64,000 bases of DNA from Megalonaias nervosa (lineage: Eukaryota > Mollusca > Bivalvia > Unionida > Unionidae), in NCBI GenBank assembly GCA_016617855.1, contig JAECUM010001103.1, positions 103,511-167,510 of the forward strand. Reading direction: 5' to 3'. The notes beneath the pieces were generated by a model that had not been told where the DNA came from, searched no databases, and saw only the letters and a program-made list of their open reading frames with translations. Made by a program: the position numbers and the translations under genes. Shown piece after piece: positions 24,072 to 33,096 of this stretch (the first letter of the stretch is position 1; the number at the start of each line of letters is the position of its first letter).

Positions 24072-24108
24072 TTATATACGTCAAGCACGGACGTGAACGA
24101 AAACATCC
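24072..24108 (-). promoter_or_regulatory. Cassette promoter (TATA plus upstream element)
   Basis: Minus-strand TATATAA at 24072-24078 lies below a conserved element at 24085-24108 whose minus strand reads GGGATGTTTTCGTTCACGTC. The element recurs at 25339-25363 and 26056-26079 at the same distance from a TATA box. Confidence 0.55.
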
Positions 24109-24120
24109 CTTACACTCACT

Positions 24121-24570
24121 TCACATATTATATACTATCCACACCAACGTACGAGAATGCATAAAACACACATATATACTATCCACACCAACGTAGGAGA
24201 ATGCATAAAACACACCATATTTACTTTCCTCACCAACGAATGAGAATGCATAAAACACATATACTATCCACACCAACGTACGAGAATGCATAAAACATAT
24301 ACACTATACCATCCACACCAACGTACGAGAATGCATAAAACATGCACACTATACTATCCACACAAACGGACGCGAATGCATAAAACACACCATACCTACT
24401 ATCCACACCAACGGACGAGAATGCATAAAACAAACCATATCTGCTATCCACACTAACGAACGAGAATGCATAAAACACACCATATTTACTATCCTCACAA
24501 ACGAATGAGAAAGCATAAAACACAAGCACATATACTATCCACACCAACGAACGAGAATGCAAACACAAGT
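24121..24570. repeat. About 44-bp minisatellite related to TIR
   Basis: Roughly ten units of TATACTATCCACACCAACG followed by ACGAGAATGCATAAAACACA. The inner TIR contains the same word order (ACTATCCACTGACACGAATG then CGAATGCATAACAC, 42872-42897), so the array probably arose by expansion of TIR-related sequence. Periodic frames here are artefacts. Confidence 0.85.
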
Positions 24571-24671
24571 ACACACACACATCAGTAAAGAAGTGAGTGT
24601 TTATTGTCACACTACTTCACATTCACACAAATTGGCAAATTGAATAGTCTCTCTTTTCTAGAGATCTGGTT

Positions 24672-24687
24672 AGCCCTGAGAAGGGCT
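24672..24687 (-). terminator. Histone-like 3' stem-loop, cassette b
   Basis: The minus strand reads AGCCCTTCTCAGGGCT: six perfect base pairs around the loop TCTC. The outer pair is A-T where histone mRNAs have G-C. It begins 28 nt after the TAA at 24716-24718. AGAAAAGA lies 12 nt downstream (24652-24659). Confidence 0.7.
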
Positions 24688-24715
24688 GTTTTTTAAGAAC
24701 TCCAAATGCACCTGG

Positions 24716-25278
24716 TTAATGATGACATCTCCCAGGGCGGGCACCACACACGCATCGCCGGCTCCAGTCCTGCTCCCATTTTATGCGTGTGGTTGGGAGC
24801 GCAGAGGGAGGTTGATTGGCTTCACTATCCCACTCCTCAGTTTGAGGGATAGTGAACACTTGTTTTCTCCTTCTTCTATTTCACACCCTGGGATGATGAT
24901 GCTGACTCCGAGGCTCCCACTCGTGTCTCTGTCTGTCCAATTCCTCCCATGCCTCCTCCTCCCATGTTTCTCTCTGGGGGACAGCGGCTCTTGGTATTGG
25001 TGGCAGAGGCTGTCGCTGTCTTTGTTGTGGAAGTGGTGGCTGTGGAGACGTTGGTGTCCTCACCTCAGTCTTGACCTCACACAGAGGTCTTAGTATGAGG
25101 TGAGGCAGGATCCCTCGCTTCTTTTCCTTCTATTCTTCTTTCTTCTTATCTTCCTCCTCTATTTCCGACTGGGCGCTTCTGCAATGGCCTCCATAGCCAG
25201 CTCGTCCAGGAGACGTCTAGAATACTCCAGGTGCATTTCAAGTTCTAAAAGCTTAGCAATTCTGCCACTTATCTTCAG
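24716..25278 (-). pseudogene. Coiled-coil/Pro-Gln-rich protein, cassette b, broken
   Basis: The position that aligns with the cassette c start codon (ATGAAGAT) reads CTGAAGAT at 25278, so the start is lost. The N-terminal frame (KISGRIAKLLELEMHLEYSR) is helical and charged and stops at TAG 25159-25161. Another frame (about 25063-24881) encodes a Pro/Gln-rich segment and then RETWEEEAWEELDRQRHEWE. Open sequence continues to the TAA at 24716-24718. At least one frameshift and two stops are present. It is related to cassettes c and d in architecture: charged helix, Gln/Pro tract, basic tail. Function is unknown. Confidence 0.5.
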
Positions 25279-25323
25279 TGTTGACGAGTCAACGATGGGT
25301 AGCCAGACTGACGCGAGCTTGGA

Positions 25324-25363
25324 TTTATATCCCTGGAGCACGGACGTGACGGAAAACATTCCC
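25324..25363 (-). promoter_or_regulatory. Cassette b promoter
   Basis: Minus-strand ATATAAA (25324-25330) with the upstream element at 25339-25363 (minus strand starts GGGAATGTTTTCCGTCACGT). The transcribed leader carries CAGTCTGGCTACC and GTTGAC as in the other cassettes. Confidence 0.6.
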
Positions 25364-25572
25364 TGCCACCAAAACTTACCATCACATCAAACGCGGGGAC
25401 CTAAAAGAAACACTTACGTTGCCCTTTTTTTACTTACAAACACAGACATTTACAATTCGACAAAACAGAGACACGAAGTGCTTATAGACACACTTCTATT
25501 TTTTTTAAACATACAAACACACAAATTTGTTTTGGCAATTGAATTAGTATATCTTTTCGAGAGTATTGGGGT

Positions 25573-25588
25573 AGCCCTGAAAAGGGCT
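25573..25588 (-). terminator. Histone-like 3' stem-loop, cassette c
   Basis: The minus strand reads AGCCCTTTTCAGGGCT and is followed by ACCCCA, almost the ACCCA that flanks animal histone stem-loops. CGAAAAGA lies 13 nt downstream (25552-25559). It begins about 36 nt after the TAA at 25624-25626. Confidence 0.75.
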
Positions 25589-25623
25589 GTTTTTTGTTGA
25601 CGGGAAGTGATGGCAATCCTTTT

Positions 25624-25995
25624 TTAATGTCCAAGATTGCGTCCCCGTCTGGCGGCAGGCTTTCCTATACGATACGGCCTGCTTCTGCGGAAAGAGAAGG
25701 AGAACTCTTTGGTGTCCACACGGCAGTCCACAAAACCTCTGTCTGTTTCTTGCTGCTGCTGTTGCTGCTGCTGTTATTGTTGCTGTTCTCTCTGCTTCTG
25801 AAGTCTATACTTCTCTGTCCATTCTTCTTGTTCTTTCTTGATTTCCTCTCTGAAGACCTCTTCTATCAGGTTTTGGGCTATTGCTAACATCCTGACATTC
25901 TCTATCTCTTCAGGCTTAGGTATCAGGTTTAGCCTGACACGATGTAAATTGACGTAAGCTTCGTTCAGCTTGGTTAGTCTGGAAGGCATCTTCAT
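25624..25995 (-). pseudogene. Coiled-coil protein, cassette c, one stop
   Basis: From ATG 25995 (MKMPSRLTKLNEAYVNL) the frame runs through a charged helix (EEVFREEIKKEQEEWTEKYR) into a Gln run, where TAA replaces a Gln codon at 25774-25776. The same frame then stays open through more Gln codons to a basic tail (AARRGRNLGH) and TAA 25624-25626, about 123 codons in all. The tail resembles GRGRGKG near the end of cassette d at the other end of the element. It is probably a small Polinton-specific regulatory or DNA-binding protein; that role is inferred only from composition. Confidence 0.55.
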
Positions 25996-26040
25996 AGGTT
26001 CGCGAGTCAACAGTGGATGGCCAGACTGGAGTCCAACCCG

Positions 26041-26079
26041 TTTTATATGGTTCAAACGCGGACGCGATAGAAACATCCC
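26041..26079 (-). promoter_or_regulatory. Cassette c promoter
   Basis: Minus-strand ATATAAAA (26041-26048) below the conserved element at 26056-26079 (GGGATGTTTCTATCGCGTCC). ATG 25995 is about 50 nt downstream. Confidence 0.6.
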
Positions 26080-26220
26080 TACTAGGTTGTTTCTATTTTT
26101 TGGGTCGTAACGCTATGCTAGCGAATGTCATGGTGAGGGATAGAGAGAGAGTCAAAGAGCAGATATTCACAGTCTTTTTTGAAAACAAACGACAGACACA
26201 TTTTACAAAACACAACATTT

Positions 26221-26226
26221 TTTATT
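26221..26226 (-). terminator. Poly(A) signal after protease gene
   Basis: AATAAA on the minus strand, 55 nt past the protease stop. The virion-gene cluster therefore appears to end in a conventional polyadenylation signal, unlike the cassettes. Confidence 0.6.
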
Positions 26227-26280
26227 CAACCAACAATCAACTACTAACAATTAACAATTAACATAAACATCAAACAATAA

Positions 26281-26838
26281 CTATTTTTGACAAGGTTGAC
26301 AACGTTGTGAAATCATATGAGGTTTCCATTGACGGAAGTCATGAGGCCATTGATGTACACTACGTTTCCTAGCTAAAGACAAAAGATAGCTATAATGGTC
26401 ACAAAACCATCGATCTACTTTCTCGTCGTTTCTAAAAGAGTGACGATCAAAATAAGTAACTAAATGTTCTAAAGAATATCCAAGACTGCGTTGATGAAGA
26501 AAATACACACAGTATTGTCCACACACCATGGAATCTGTGCCTTGTAATTTCATATTATTGTATCGTGTCGTCTGGGCATTTCTTCTCATAAAGTCAATGA
26601 TATCGTCTTCCAAAAGGGGTAATCCATACGAATCAAAATATTCCAGACAATCCTCTTGAGGGAAGTAAACTACTACCCATTGTGTTCCTGGGAGATGACT
26701 GTCGTCCGTGTTGATGACATAAGCTTGATGGTCTTGAGGTTTGCGATGAGGTAGTTCATCTTTAGGGCACACGACAGGATTCCAAGAAGCAGTATACGAA
26801 CTATTGTTCAAAAGATAATAAAGTTCCCAGGTATCCAT
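26281..26838 (-). CDS. Adenain-type cysteine protease, catalytic His replaced
   Basis: Intact 185-residue homologue of the adenovirus/Polinton maturation protease (peptidase C5-like, Ulp1 fold), which cleaves capsid precursors in the assembling particle. The nucleophile region is MVCGQYCVYFL (Cys110, with Gln108 in the oxyanion position). An acidic residue is available in EYFDSYG (Asp69). Where these proteases have His before Trp (PGTHW-like), this copy reads PGTQW (Gln53, codon CAA), which should abolish normal catalysis. The ATG at 26838 has no competing upstream start. It is the last gene of the minus-strand virion cluster, with AATAAA 55 nt beyond. Length is close to the family norm. Confidence 0.9.
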   Translation of the reverse strand: MDTWELYYLLNNSSYTASWNPVVCPKDELPHRKPQDHQAYVINTDDSHLPGTQWVVVYFPQEDCLEYFDSYGLPLLEDDIIDFMRRNAQTTRYNNMKLQGTDSMVCGQYCVYFLHQRSLGYSLEHLVTYFDRHSFRNDEKVDRWFCDHYSYLLSLARKRSVHQWPHDFRQWKPHMISQRCQPCQK

Positions 26839-26865
26839 TTTCTGTTGTGTTGTTTTTGTTTTTTT

Positions 26866-27372
26866 TCACAGGTAATGATAAGTCATCAATTCAATTCTGA
26901 CTTTTTGTTTGAAACGATCTGTCAAGTAGCCGTTTCTTCGCCTTGTCTCCGCACTCTGGGCTAAGAGAGCTTCGATGCGATAGATCTCTAGAGTAGTCAA
27001 TGGAGGGCAGGAATGATCACGCAAGCCTTTATACCACTCATGCAACACTGCTTCTTCTGAGATGAGACTCCAAGCTTCGTCCAGATACTCGTCCAATTTT
27101 TCTTCTTGACTCATCATCAAACATTTATCGTGTTGAATTTGACTGGGATGATCGTTTTGACATCCATAACAATCTCTCTTGGTCAATTCCGTAATTTTAT
27201 CCGCCAGGTGTTTAGCAAAACAGGACACTAAATGTTGTTCTTGTTCTGGCCATCTGGACTTGACCACTACCTCGTCCTCTTTGTCTTGGAATTGGGGTTC
27301 TGTTTTCACGCTATCCTCCCATTCCATGTCCAAAGATTCTCTACCGTTCAATGAGGGATAGGAGTCTTCCAT
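26866..27372 (-). CDS. Conserved Polinton protein with C/H cluster
   Basis: Intact 168-residue protein of unknown function, located between the major capsid and protease genes. An acidic N-terminus precedes a Cys/His cluster (DCYGCQNDHPSQIQHDKC, residues about 67-84) that could bind zinc. The C-terminal half is helical and charged. I recall this CxxC-HPSQ-HxxC pattern as recurrent in Polinton/adintovirus clusters but cannot give it a function. It starts at ATG 27372, six bases below the capsid stop, so both are probably on one transcript or closely spaced promoters. Confidence 0.7.
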   Translation of the reverse strand: MEDSYPSLNGRESLDMEWEDSVKTEPQFQDKEDEVVVKSRWPEQEQHLVSCFAKHLADKITELTKRDCYGCQNDHPSQIQHDKCLMMSQEEKLDEYLDEAWSLISEEAVLHEWYKGLRDHSCPPLTTLEIYRIEALLAQSAETRRRNGYLTDRFKQKVRIELMTYHYL

Positions 27373-27377
27373 TGTTT

Positions 27378-28696
27378 CTAATAGTCTAGAATGACTTCTC
27401 TCAAACTGTTGATTTCTATGGCATTATCGAATTCGGCATACAAGATGACGTTGACCGTCTCGGTGAGAGCTTCTACAAACTGAAGTTCCACACGCAGTTG
27501 ACCAGATTTTATAGGGTGGAAATGTCCCTCGTCGCTGCCTTGGTCTGGAGTGAAATCAAAGGCCCACAAAGTGTAACCTCCTACATAATCTTCGTTCGAA
27601 ATACCGTGACTGGTGTTGGTTCCTAGCTGTCCGGTAGCTTCGTACAGGGACAAGTACGATCTCAAGTAATTCTTCTGGGTAAAGTTAGGTTCGAAGGGTC
27701 TGGTACACAAAGTCTTGCCATCGCGACTGATTTCGATCTTGGACACTCTGTAGTGCTTAAACTGGAAAGGATTTTGATCGTGGGCTCCGTTGAGGGCTGC
27801 ATTACTGACGATGCCAACGATTAAACGTTTGGGTAACTGTCCTTGGAACAGATGATCTTCGATCTTGGATCGGAGTCCAGCAGCAATCGTGAACGTTTTC
27901 ATTTCTACACGTCGTATCGGATACTTGGCGGTCGATCTGCTCAATGTTTGACTGATGTCGTTTCCCGCTTTAGGTAACACTTCTACACGACGCAGGTAAA
28001 GTCTGGCTTCTTGGATGATAGTTTTGTACTCATTGGCATGAACCATCAAATGGAAAGCGACACTGCTGCGATTGAGTCTCAGGTGAATATCCACTCCGTT
28101 GAGCAAATACTTGTCCTGCATCCACATGTCCAAATGCAAGCGATCCATCAGTTCTAAACTACGAGCTTGCAAGATTTTCTTTCGACGGTTGTTAAAACCC
28201 ACATTGTAAGGATTGTCACCGACTGTCAGGGCTGTGTCGTTATACGTGTCTTCACCTGCGGTGTCAGGCTTCCATACCACGCAAGCATCCAGATGAGTGT
28301 TCTTGGCCCCTTTTCCATACGTCAAGAGATTTTCCAGGTACGCTTGGTAATGGTAAGTATCCATACTGCTGATGACCAGTTTGTTATTCAAGTACAAATC
28401 CACTTCGCTGAACAAGGAATGCATGAAATTGTTGACGGGAGCTACTCTGGCATCGACTCCCGGATTAGTGTTTTCGGTTTTGATCACTTTGAATTTCAGA
28501 TACAAGTAACTGCTATTCAGATAGATGTAACCTTCGGGTTGTCCTTTGATTTAAATTCGATGGGAGCTAAATCCTTCAAAGAGGAGACGGGATGAAATTC
28601 GACCCAATGGGATTCTTGCATCGTCATCATGGTGGGTGGCATGGCAAACAGATCCAGTTCCGACTTGGAACAAGCAGAAGACTCTTGGTGCATCAT
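27378..28696 (-). pseudogene. Major capsid protein (double jelly-roll), one frameshift
   Basis: Homologue of the Polinton/adintovirus hexon-like capsid protein, which forms the icosahedral shell. The long frame 27378-28505 (about 375 residues) has the family features VNNFMHSLFSEVDLYLN near its start, then alternating beta-rich segments and GGYTLWAFDFTPDQGSDEGH near the C-terminus. The N-terminal part (ATG at 28696 or 28693, including LDLFAMPPT and WVEFHP) lies in another frame. The frame changes at about 28530-28535, consistent with one missing base. No homopolymer is there. Otherwise the gene is complete, about 440 codons. It is not translatable as read. Confidence 0.9.
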
Positions 28697-28729
28697 TTTC
28701 TTTTTTTAATAATCAAAAACGTCTAACTC

Positions 28730-29146
28730 TCAGACAGTTTTTCTTTTCTTAGTCTTTCTAGCTCTAGGAGTGTGAAGTCCTCTCAAGGGGTGTCTTCGTC
28801 GTCTTTTTCTGCCTTGTCCTAGCTGTGGCGTCAGGGAAGCAGGAATGCCTGACTCGGCATCGCCCAGGGCATTTATAGGAGTTTCTCGCCGACCCAAAAG
28901 GTCTTTGCCCGTTTGAAGCAAGACATTTTTGCCTGCTCTCAAGAAAGCTTCTTTGGGATTTTGATTGTCAATGATGACATTTTGGACAAATTCTTTCCCG
29001 TGCGTCAACGTGGCATCTTTCAAGGCGTACAATCCCCTTTTCAGCATCGGTTTCGAAACGGGAACCACTGTACGAAAGGCTGATTTGAGCATATCTCCGA
29101 AAACATGTCCTCGCAATCGAGCAACTCCTTTGTACACAGGATACAT
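28730..29146 (-). CDS. Small basic virion protein (pX-like)
   Basis: Intact, 138 residues from ATG 29146. The N-terminal half has an amphipathic Arg/Lys pattern (LKSAFRTVVPVSKPMLKRGL) like the pX/late-protein type found next to Polinton capsid genes. The C-terminus is strongly basic (GQGRKRRRRHPLRG, ARKTKKRKTV), suiting DNA condensation or nuclear import. It lies between the penton and major capsid genes. Core-protein function is inferred from composition and position. Confidence 0.6.
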   Translation of the reverse strand: MYPVYKGVARLRGHVFGDMLKSAFRTVVPVSKPMLKRGLYALKDATLTHGKEFVQNVIIDNQNPKEAFLRAGKNVLLQTGKDLLGRRETPINALGDAESGIPASLTPQLGQGRKRRRRHPLRGLHTPRARKTKKRKTV

Positions 29147-29159
29147 GACTGACAAAGGG

Positions 29160-30071
29160 TTAGAGTAATCGTTTTCGAAAATGGAGTTTCACTGTGACTT
29201 TCCCTTTGGTGAATGGAATATTTTGTCCCAGATCTCCTTTTATAGCAATGTTGACAATGTCGAAAAAAGACTTACTGACGGGTAAATAGTGAGGATGTGC
29301 AAATTCGCGGTGAACATGATAGGTGTTTCCAAATTCCTCGTCAGCAGCCGTAGCAGAATCCACTTTGAAAGGAATGACACGCAGTAACGGTACTGAGGTG
29401 TGTCCCACCACGTTGTACTCCACCACATCGGAGTACACAAAAATCAAATTCAGTCCTTGGTTCATTTCTACAGGGAATCGAAAATATTTCGCAAAATCCA
29501 AGTTACCGGTCACGGCTGGTATTTCGTTTCTAATCTTGATCATCTTGGGGTCTCCACCCAAAATGTCATACAATTCAGGACAAAATGTAATGGCGAATAC
29601 TTTCTCCTCGGAACATTTGATCAGTGGGTGACGAGCTATTTTGTGGTACTCGATCGTGACACTTCTTCTGGCTTTCTCCAAGCCTTTACCAAACATGAAA
29701 TTGAACCTCTCAGCCAGGGAGTTCACCAAATGTTGACCATTAAAATAATAGCCCGCAGGAATTTTCAACAGATAAGTGGAGCGATTAGTTCTGGGGTCTT
29801 GTGTTTTCATAAAGTCAGCTATAGTGGCGCGTTCATCCATGGCTTGTTGCACTTGCGGGTCATGAACTTTCACCGTAAAAGTGTTTTGATTTTCGACGAT
29901 GGTTTTGATTTGTGTAGGGTGAATCATTTCCACCAAAGCCACTTCGCAATGGGCTTAGTAATCCAATTGGATGGCTTGAGGTAATCTGGCCGAGAAACAG
30001 CACAAAGTGTTATTGGGAAACACCTCCATGGAACTGTCACTGGGTAACGTTAAGTAAAATTGGTTGTTCAT
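29160..30071 (-). pseudogene. Penton-like minor capsid protein, one in-frame stop
   Basis: Homologue of the Polinton single-jelly-roll minor capsid (vertex) protein. From ATG 30071 (MNNQFYLTLPSDSS, then PNNTLCCFSARL) the frame meets TAA at 29955-29957 and stays open in the same frame to 29160, ending IPFTKGKVTVKLHFRKRLL. The total would be about 303 codons, normal for the family. The start overlaps the stop of the preceding membrane-protein gene by ATGA (30068-30071), which suggests coupled arrangement. The stop makes this copy non-functional unless read through. Confidence 0.85.
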
Positions 30072-30472
30072 AATTCCACAGTTCTAGTGTCCGAGGAGTC
30101 ACTGGAAGTCAGAGGAGTGTCTAAAAGAGGATGGTTAGGGTGACTGTTGGAAGGGGGACTAACGTTGGACACAAGACTCCCGTTGTTTTTTCCGTTAGAG
30201 GAATATTTCAGAGACGGATTGGGAAAAAGGTAACCAATGAAACTGCTAAGTAAAATGGTCCACAATTGTTTGTCTCCTTGTTGCAAACTCAAATTGGCAA
30301 TGGCAGCACCGATGACACAATACACCACAAAGATTTGGCAGAAAAAGACGATTTGCGTTTTAGGCACACGTTCTCCACACCACACCCACAAGGGTTGCTT
30401 TTGTAGATCTTGCAGAGAAGAACTGGGCGACGGAGTGGTTACTGCAGTAGCTGAGGCTGTGTTGAAGGGCAT
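30068..30472 (-). CDS. Two-span membrane protein of Polinton type
   Basis: Intact 134-residue protein from ATG 30472. After a polar N-terminus there are two hydrophobic segments (IVFFCQIFVVYCVIGAAIA and LWTILLSSFIGYLFPNP), then a Ser/Asn/Pro-rich tail. The LLSSxxGYxxPNP signature is recurrent in proteins beside the Polinton penton gene. It is probably a particle- or endomembrane-associated accessory; the role is inferred. Its stop overlaps the penton start. Confidence 0.7.
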   Translation of the reverse strand: MPFNTASATAVTTPSPSSSLQDLQKQPLWVWCGERVPKTQIVFFCQIFVVYCVIGAAIANLSLQQGDKQLWTILLSSFIGYLFPNPSLKYSSNGKNNGSLVSNVSPPSNSHPNHPLLDTPLTSSDSSDTRTVEL

Positions 30473-30477
30473 GATGG

Positions 30478-31586
30478 TCACTTCTTTTTATAGTCGATGA
30501 GTTGCGAAGCGTCGATCCAAGAGTCAAAACTGGGAGGATATCCTTTCCAATGTACTTTGACTTCTTTGACACGTCGTTTTCCCACTTTACGAGTTCTTCG
30601 ATCGAGAATGCTTTCGATCTCGTACACGTCGTCTTCTTTTTTGGTCACACGTTGTAACTCGGGTAAGTAAAACGTTCCTTTTAACACTTCCCCGTTCATG
30701 TCTTCCAATTTATAGACAGGAGGATAACGGCCACGCACTCGTTCAGTGACACGAAACAATTCGGTGGTCCAGTTGGGTAAGTAACCTTTGTCGAAAGTGC
30801 GTTTGGTTTTGCCAATGCGTACCCAATCTCCTGATGCCAACACTCCACCTTTCTTGGGGACAGTCACTGTTGGGGACGTAGCAAACAGGCGCTCGAAGAC
30901 GGTCACTTCGTTGTCAGGAGTCACTTCTTGGGGGGCACGCCCAATGCTCCGATGGTAAGATTGGTTGTACGATTGGACGAGGTGTGGCAAGACGTCGATG
31001 TACTTGAGAGTGTGTTGATGCGTAAAATATTTCAACATGCGTTCTTTCAAGGTGCGTTGAAAACGTTCCACGATGCTGGCTTTGGTTTCGGAATTCTCGG
31101 TGGTGAAAAAATGAATGTCACGTTTTTCATTTCTTTTTGGAAAGCTTGGTTTAGAAATTCGATGCCTTTGTCAGTTTACCATCGAAGAGGGTGACGACAG
31201 CTTTGTTTCAACACTAGTTTGAGGGCTCGCACTAACTCACTGCTCGATTTGGAAGTCAATGGCACGACCCAAGCAAATTTGGAAAAGACGTCGATGACAC
31301 AAAACAAATATTTGTAACCACGATTATAGGTGGCCAAATGAGAGACATCAGCTAAATCGGCTTGCCATTGATGATCGATGCCCTCCACTCGGGTGCGACT
31401 TCTGGAATATTTTCATCGAATGGGTTTGTGTAAGGTGTACGTGGCTTGATCTTGTAACCAGCGTTGCACTTGAGGTAAACGAATACTTTTCAGTGGAGTT
31501 TTGGCAGCACGACCCAATTTCTGAACTCCTCCGTAACCTGCGGGATGGGATGGATCGTTGTAAATGCTGGCTAACACCTTCTCCAT
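30478..31586 (-). pseudogene. Retroviral-type integrase with chromodomain, broken
   Basis: DDE integrase that would join the element's ends to chromosomal DNA with a 6-bp duplication. The N-terminal zinc-region equivalent begins at ATG 31586 (MEKVLASIYNDPSHPAGYGG). First Asp: HQWQADLADV. Second Asp: the TDKG motif near 31168. Glu: NSETKASIVERF. The C-terminal chromodomain contains VYEIESILDRR and VKVHWKGYPPSFDSW. Breaks: TGA 31413-31415, TAA 31176-31178, and a frame change in the A6 run 31106-31111. All catalytic residues are still encoded. The stop at 30478-30480 lies just above the membrane-protein ATG. Confidence 0.9.
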
Positions 31587-31589
31587 TTT

Positions 31590-32222
31590 TTAATAAGTGA
31601 TCCACTCTTCACTTATGCTACTCTTGTCTTTATGTGGTATTTTCTTGGTTTGTAATGCTTTGCGTGTCCGACGAGCAATAGGTGTTGAGGAGGACGGTGT
31701 TTGAACATGGGTAATAAGTTCTTGTTTCACTTCTGTCTTGGCTTTCGTTTTCTCTTCTGAGGAGGTAGGAGTAGCCATCATCTTTTTAATCCAACCAATT
31801 CTTTATATAGGTGGTGTTGTTAACTTGTGTACTTTTTCTGGTGGAGTTTGAAGCTCTTCTTCTTTTTTTGTCTTGATCACTGGGACTAGTGGTGGTGGAC
31901 TTTCTGTCTTGACCACTGAAGGTGGTAGTGGTGGTGATGGACTTTTCATCAAGGCCTTAAAATCTTTCAGAGTGGGTAGAACTGTTTCGTCTAAAGCTTT
32001 TTAGTGAAAGAGTTGCAGTCGTTGTAACAACTGACCGTACCTTTGCGATTTTTCCTTTTCTGACAAATCGCTGCGATCCATCAACGATTGCAATTCGTGT
32101 TGTAACTGGCACATTTCGGTCAAATGAGGATTGGAAGGTAAATGAGGGATTCGTTGTTCTTGCCAACGATGGTATTCTATCCATCGTTTGTAAGGCACTA
32201 AAGCCAGTTTTCGTCCTTCCAT
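31590..32222 (-). pseudogene. Unknown Polinton protein, two in-frame stops
   Basis: A single frame runs from ATG 32222 (MEGRKLALVPYKRW) to 31590, interrupted only by TAA 32001-32003 and TAA 31803-31805. The first part is helical with charged residues. The second is Pro/Lys-rich (PSPPLPPSVVKTESPPP). The third (from a possible internal ATG 31781) is Ser/Thr/Lys-rich and ends RRTRKALQTKK...WITY. It may instead be two or three small genes, because a TATA-like ATATAAAG lies at 31802-31809 upstream of ATG 31781. The family is not recognised. Confidence 0.45.
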
Positions 32223-32294
32223 CGGATTTCAAGGGTCGCATCTGAGATCTTTTGACTCCAAAGGTCCCTTTTATCTTCTTGGACCTTTTTATCT

Positions 32295-32714
32295 TCATGC
32301 TCCCATGATGTTTCCCAATATTCCTTTCAGCAAGGGTCCTCCTATTGTTCCCATTACTCCTTTCAGCAACATGGGCAAAAAGGGTAAATATCCTCCGCGT
32401 TGCACTAACATCTTTTTCTTTTGACCAATGGGTACTTTCTTTTGGACCATTTGGCGAAGAACGTGTCGATGTTTGTCTAAGCATTCTTTTTGGTGTTTAG
32501 ACAAAGGTATTGTGCCTTTCAAGACATTAAGACAACATTCGCATACGGTATCGATCACGTCGTTGGAGGCAGTTTGAATGAGTTGTTTTCACATGGGTGG
32601 AGAAGCTTTGGACAGGACGGACAAAATGTCCCAATGTTTGGCTAAATGAGGTGGCAGTCCTTTCCTTTTCTTTCCTTTGGGGGTAGAAAAAGGATGTCTT
32701 TTTTGGGGTGACAT
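32295..32714 (-). pseudogene. Membrane-active-type virion protein X1, one stop
   Basis: From ATG 32714 a basic leader (MSPQKRHPFSTPKGKKRKG) is followed by KHWDILSVLSKASPP and TGA 32589-32591, probably a former Arg codon. The frame then stays open to 32295 with CECCLNVLKGTIPL, HQKECLDKHRHVLR and KKKMLVQRGGYLPF, ending in a Gly-rich hydrophobic segment (about LPMLLKGVMGTIGG). This pattern (NVLKGxIPL, then KKK..VQRGG plus a hydrophobic tail) recurs in Polinton small proteins. X2 (33092-33818) has the same architecture. A membrane-perturbing or minor capsid role is only an inference. Confidence 0.6.
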
Positions 32715-32867
32715 CTTTCTCGGTTGGTTCGTTGGTCCCGTGGCACACAGCAGAAAATACACTAACGTCGATGACTTGTCACACGGTCTTTTATCCTTTT
32801 TTGGGGACTATCGCTTCGTTATAAAGGTGACGATGTGTTTTCCATATTCGCCAAAGAATCCTCCTCT

Positions 32868-33044
32868 TTAGTGGCTCCTCTTTTTCTTTGGACGAGTGTA
32901 TCTTTTCTGGGGGTGATGTCGATGTTTGCCTAAGCGCTTTTTGGATGACGTGACTGTCTTTTTCTTTTTCCTTTTCCTATTTGGACCGAAGAAGGAACAC
33001 GATGGTAACGGTGTGCACTTCTTGGAGGGGACATCTTTGGGCAT
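32868..33044 (-). CDS. 58-residue highly basic protein
   Basis: A small open frame from ATG 33044 to TAA 32868-32870, rich in Lys/Arg (NRKRKKKKTVTSSKKRLGKH) with CTPLPSC near the N-terminus. The composition suggests a protamine- or core-like DNA-binding protein. A TATA-like TATAAAAAA at 33088-33096 lies 44 nt upstream, in line with other genes of the element. An overlapping frame from 33033 stops early and is less likely. Confidence 0.5.
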   Translation of the reverse strand: MPKDVPSKKCTPLPSCSFFGPNRKRKKKKTVTSSKKRLGKHRHHPQKRYTRPKKKRSH

Positions 33045-33087
33045 TCAGCAGCACAAAAACACTGATCCGTATTGTTTGCCTCAGGTC

Positions 33088-33096
33088 TTTTTTATA
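33088..33096 (-). promoter_or_regulatory. TATA box for basic protein gene
   Basis: TATAAAAAA on the minus strand, 44 nt before ATG 33044. Confidence 0.5.

Noticed and set aside
24230..24610. 126-residue minus-strand periodic frame
   Set aside because: It is a translation of the 44-bp minisatellite.
24719..25887. Plus-strand frames of 97-166 codons
   Set aside because: They are antisense to the coiled-coil cassettes b and c; Leu/Phe runs mirror the Gln/Lys codons of the minus strand.
31957..32484. 175-residue minus-strand frame overlapping X1 and the next gene
   Set aside because: It is out of frame with the recognisable X1 motifs and with the 32222-31590 frame; Ser/Thr/Arg composition fits a shadow.
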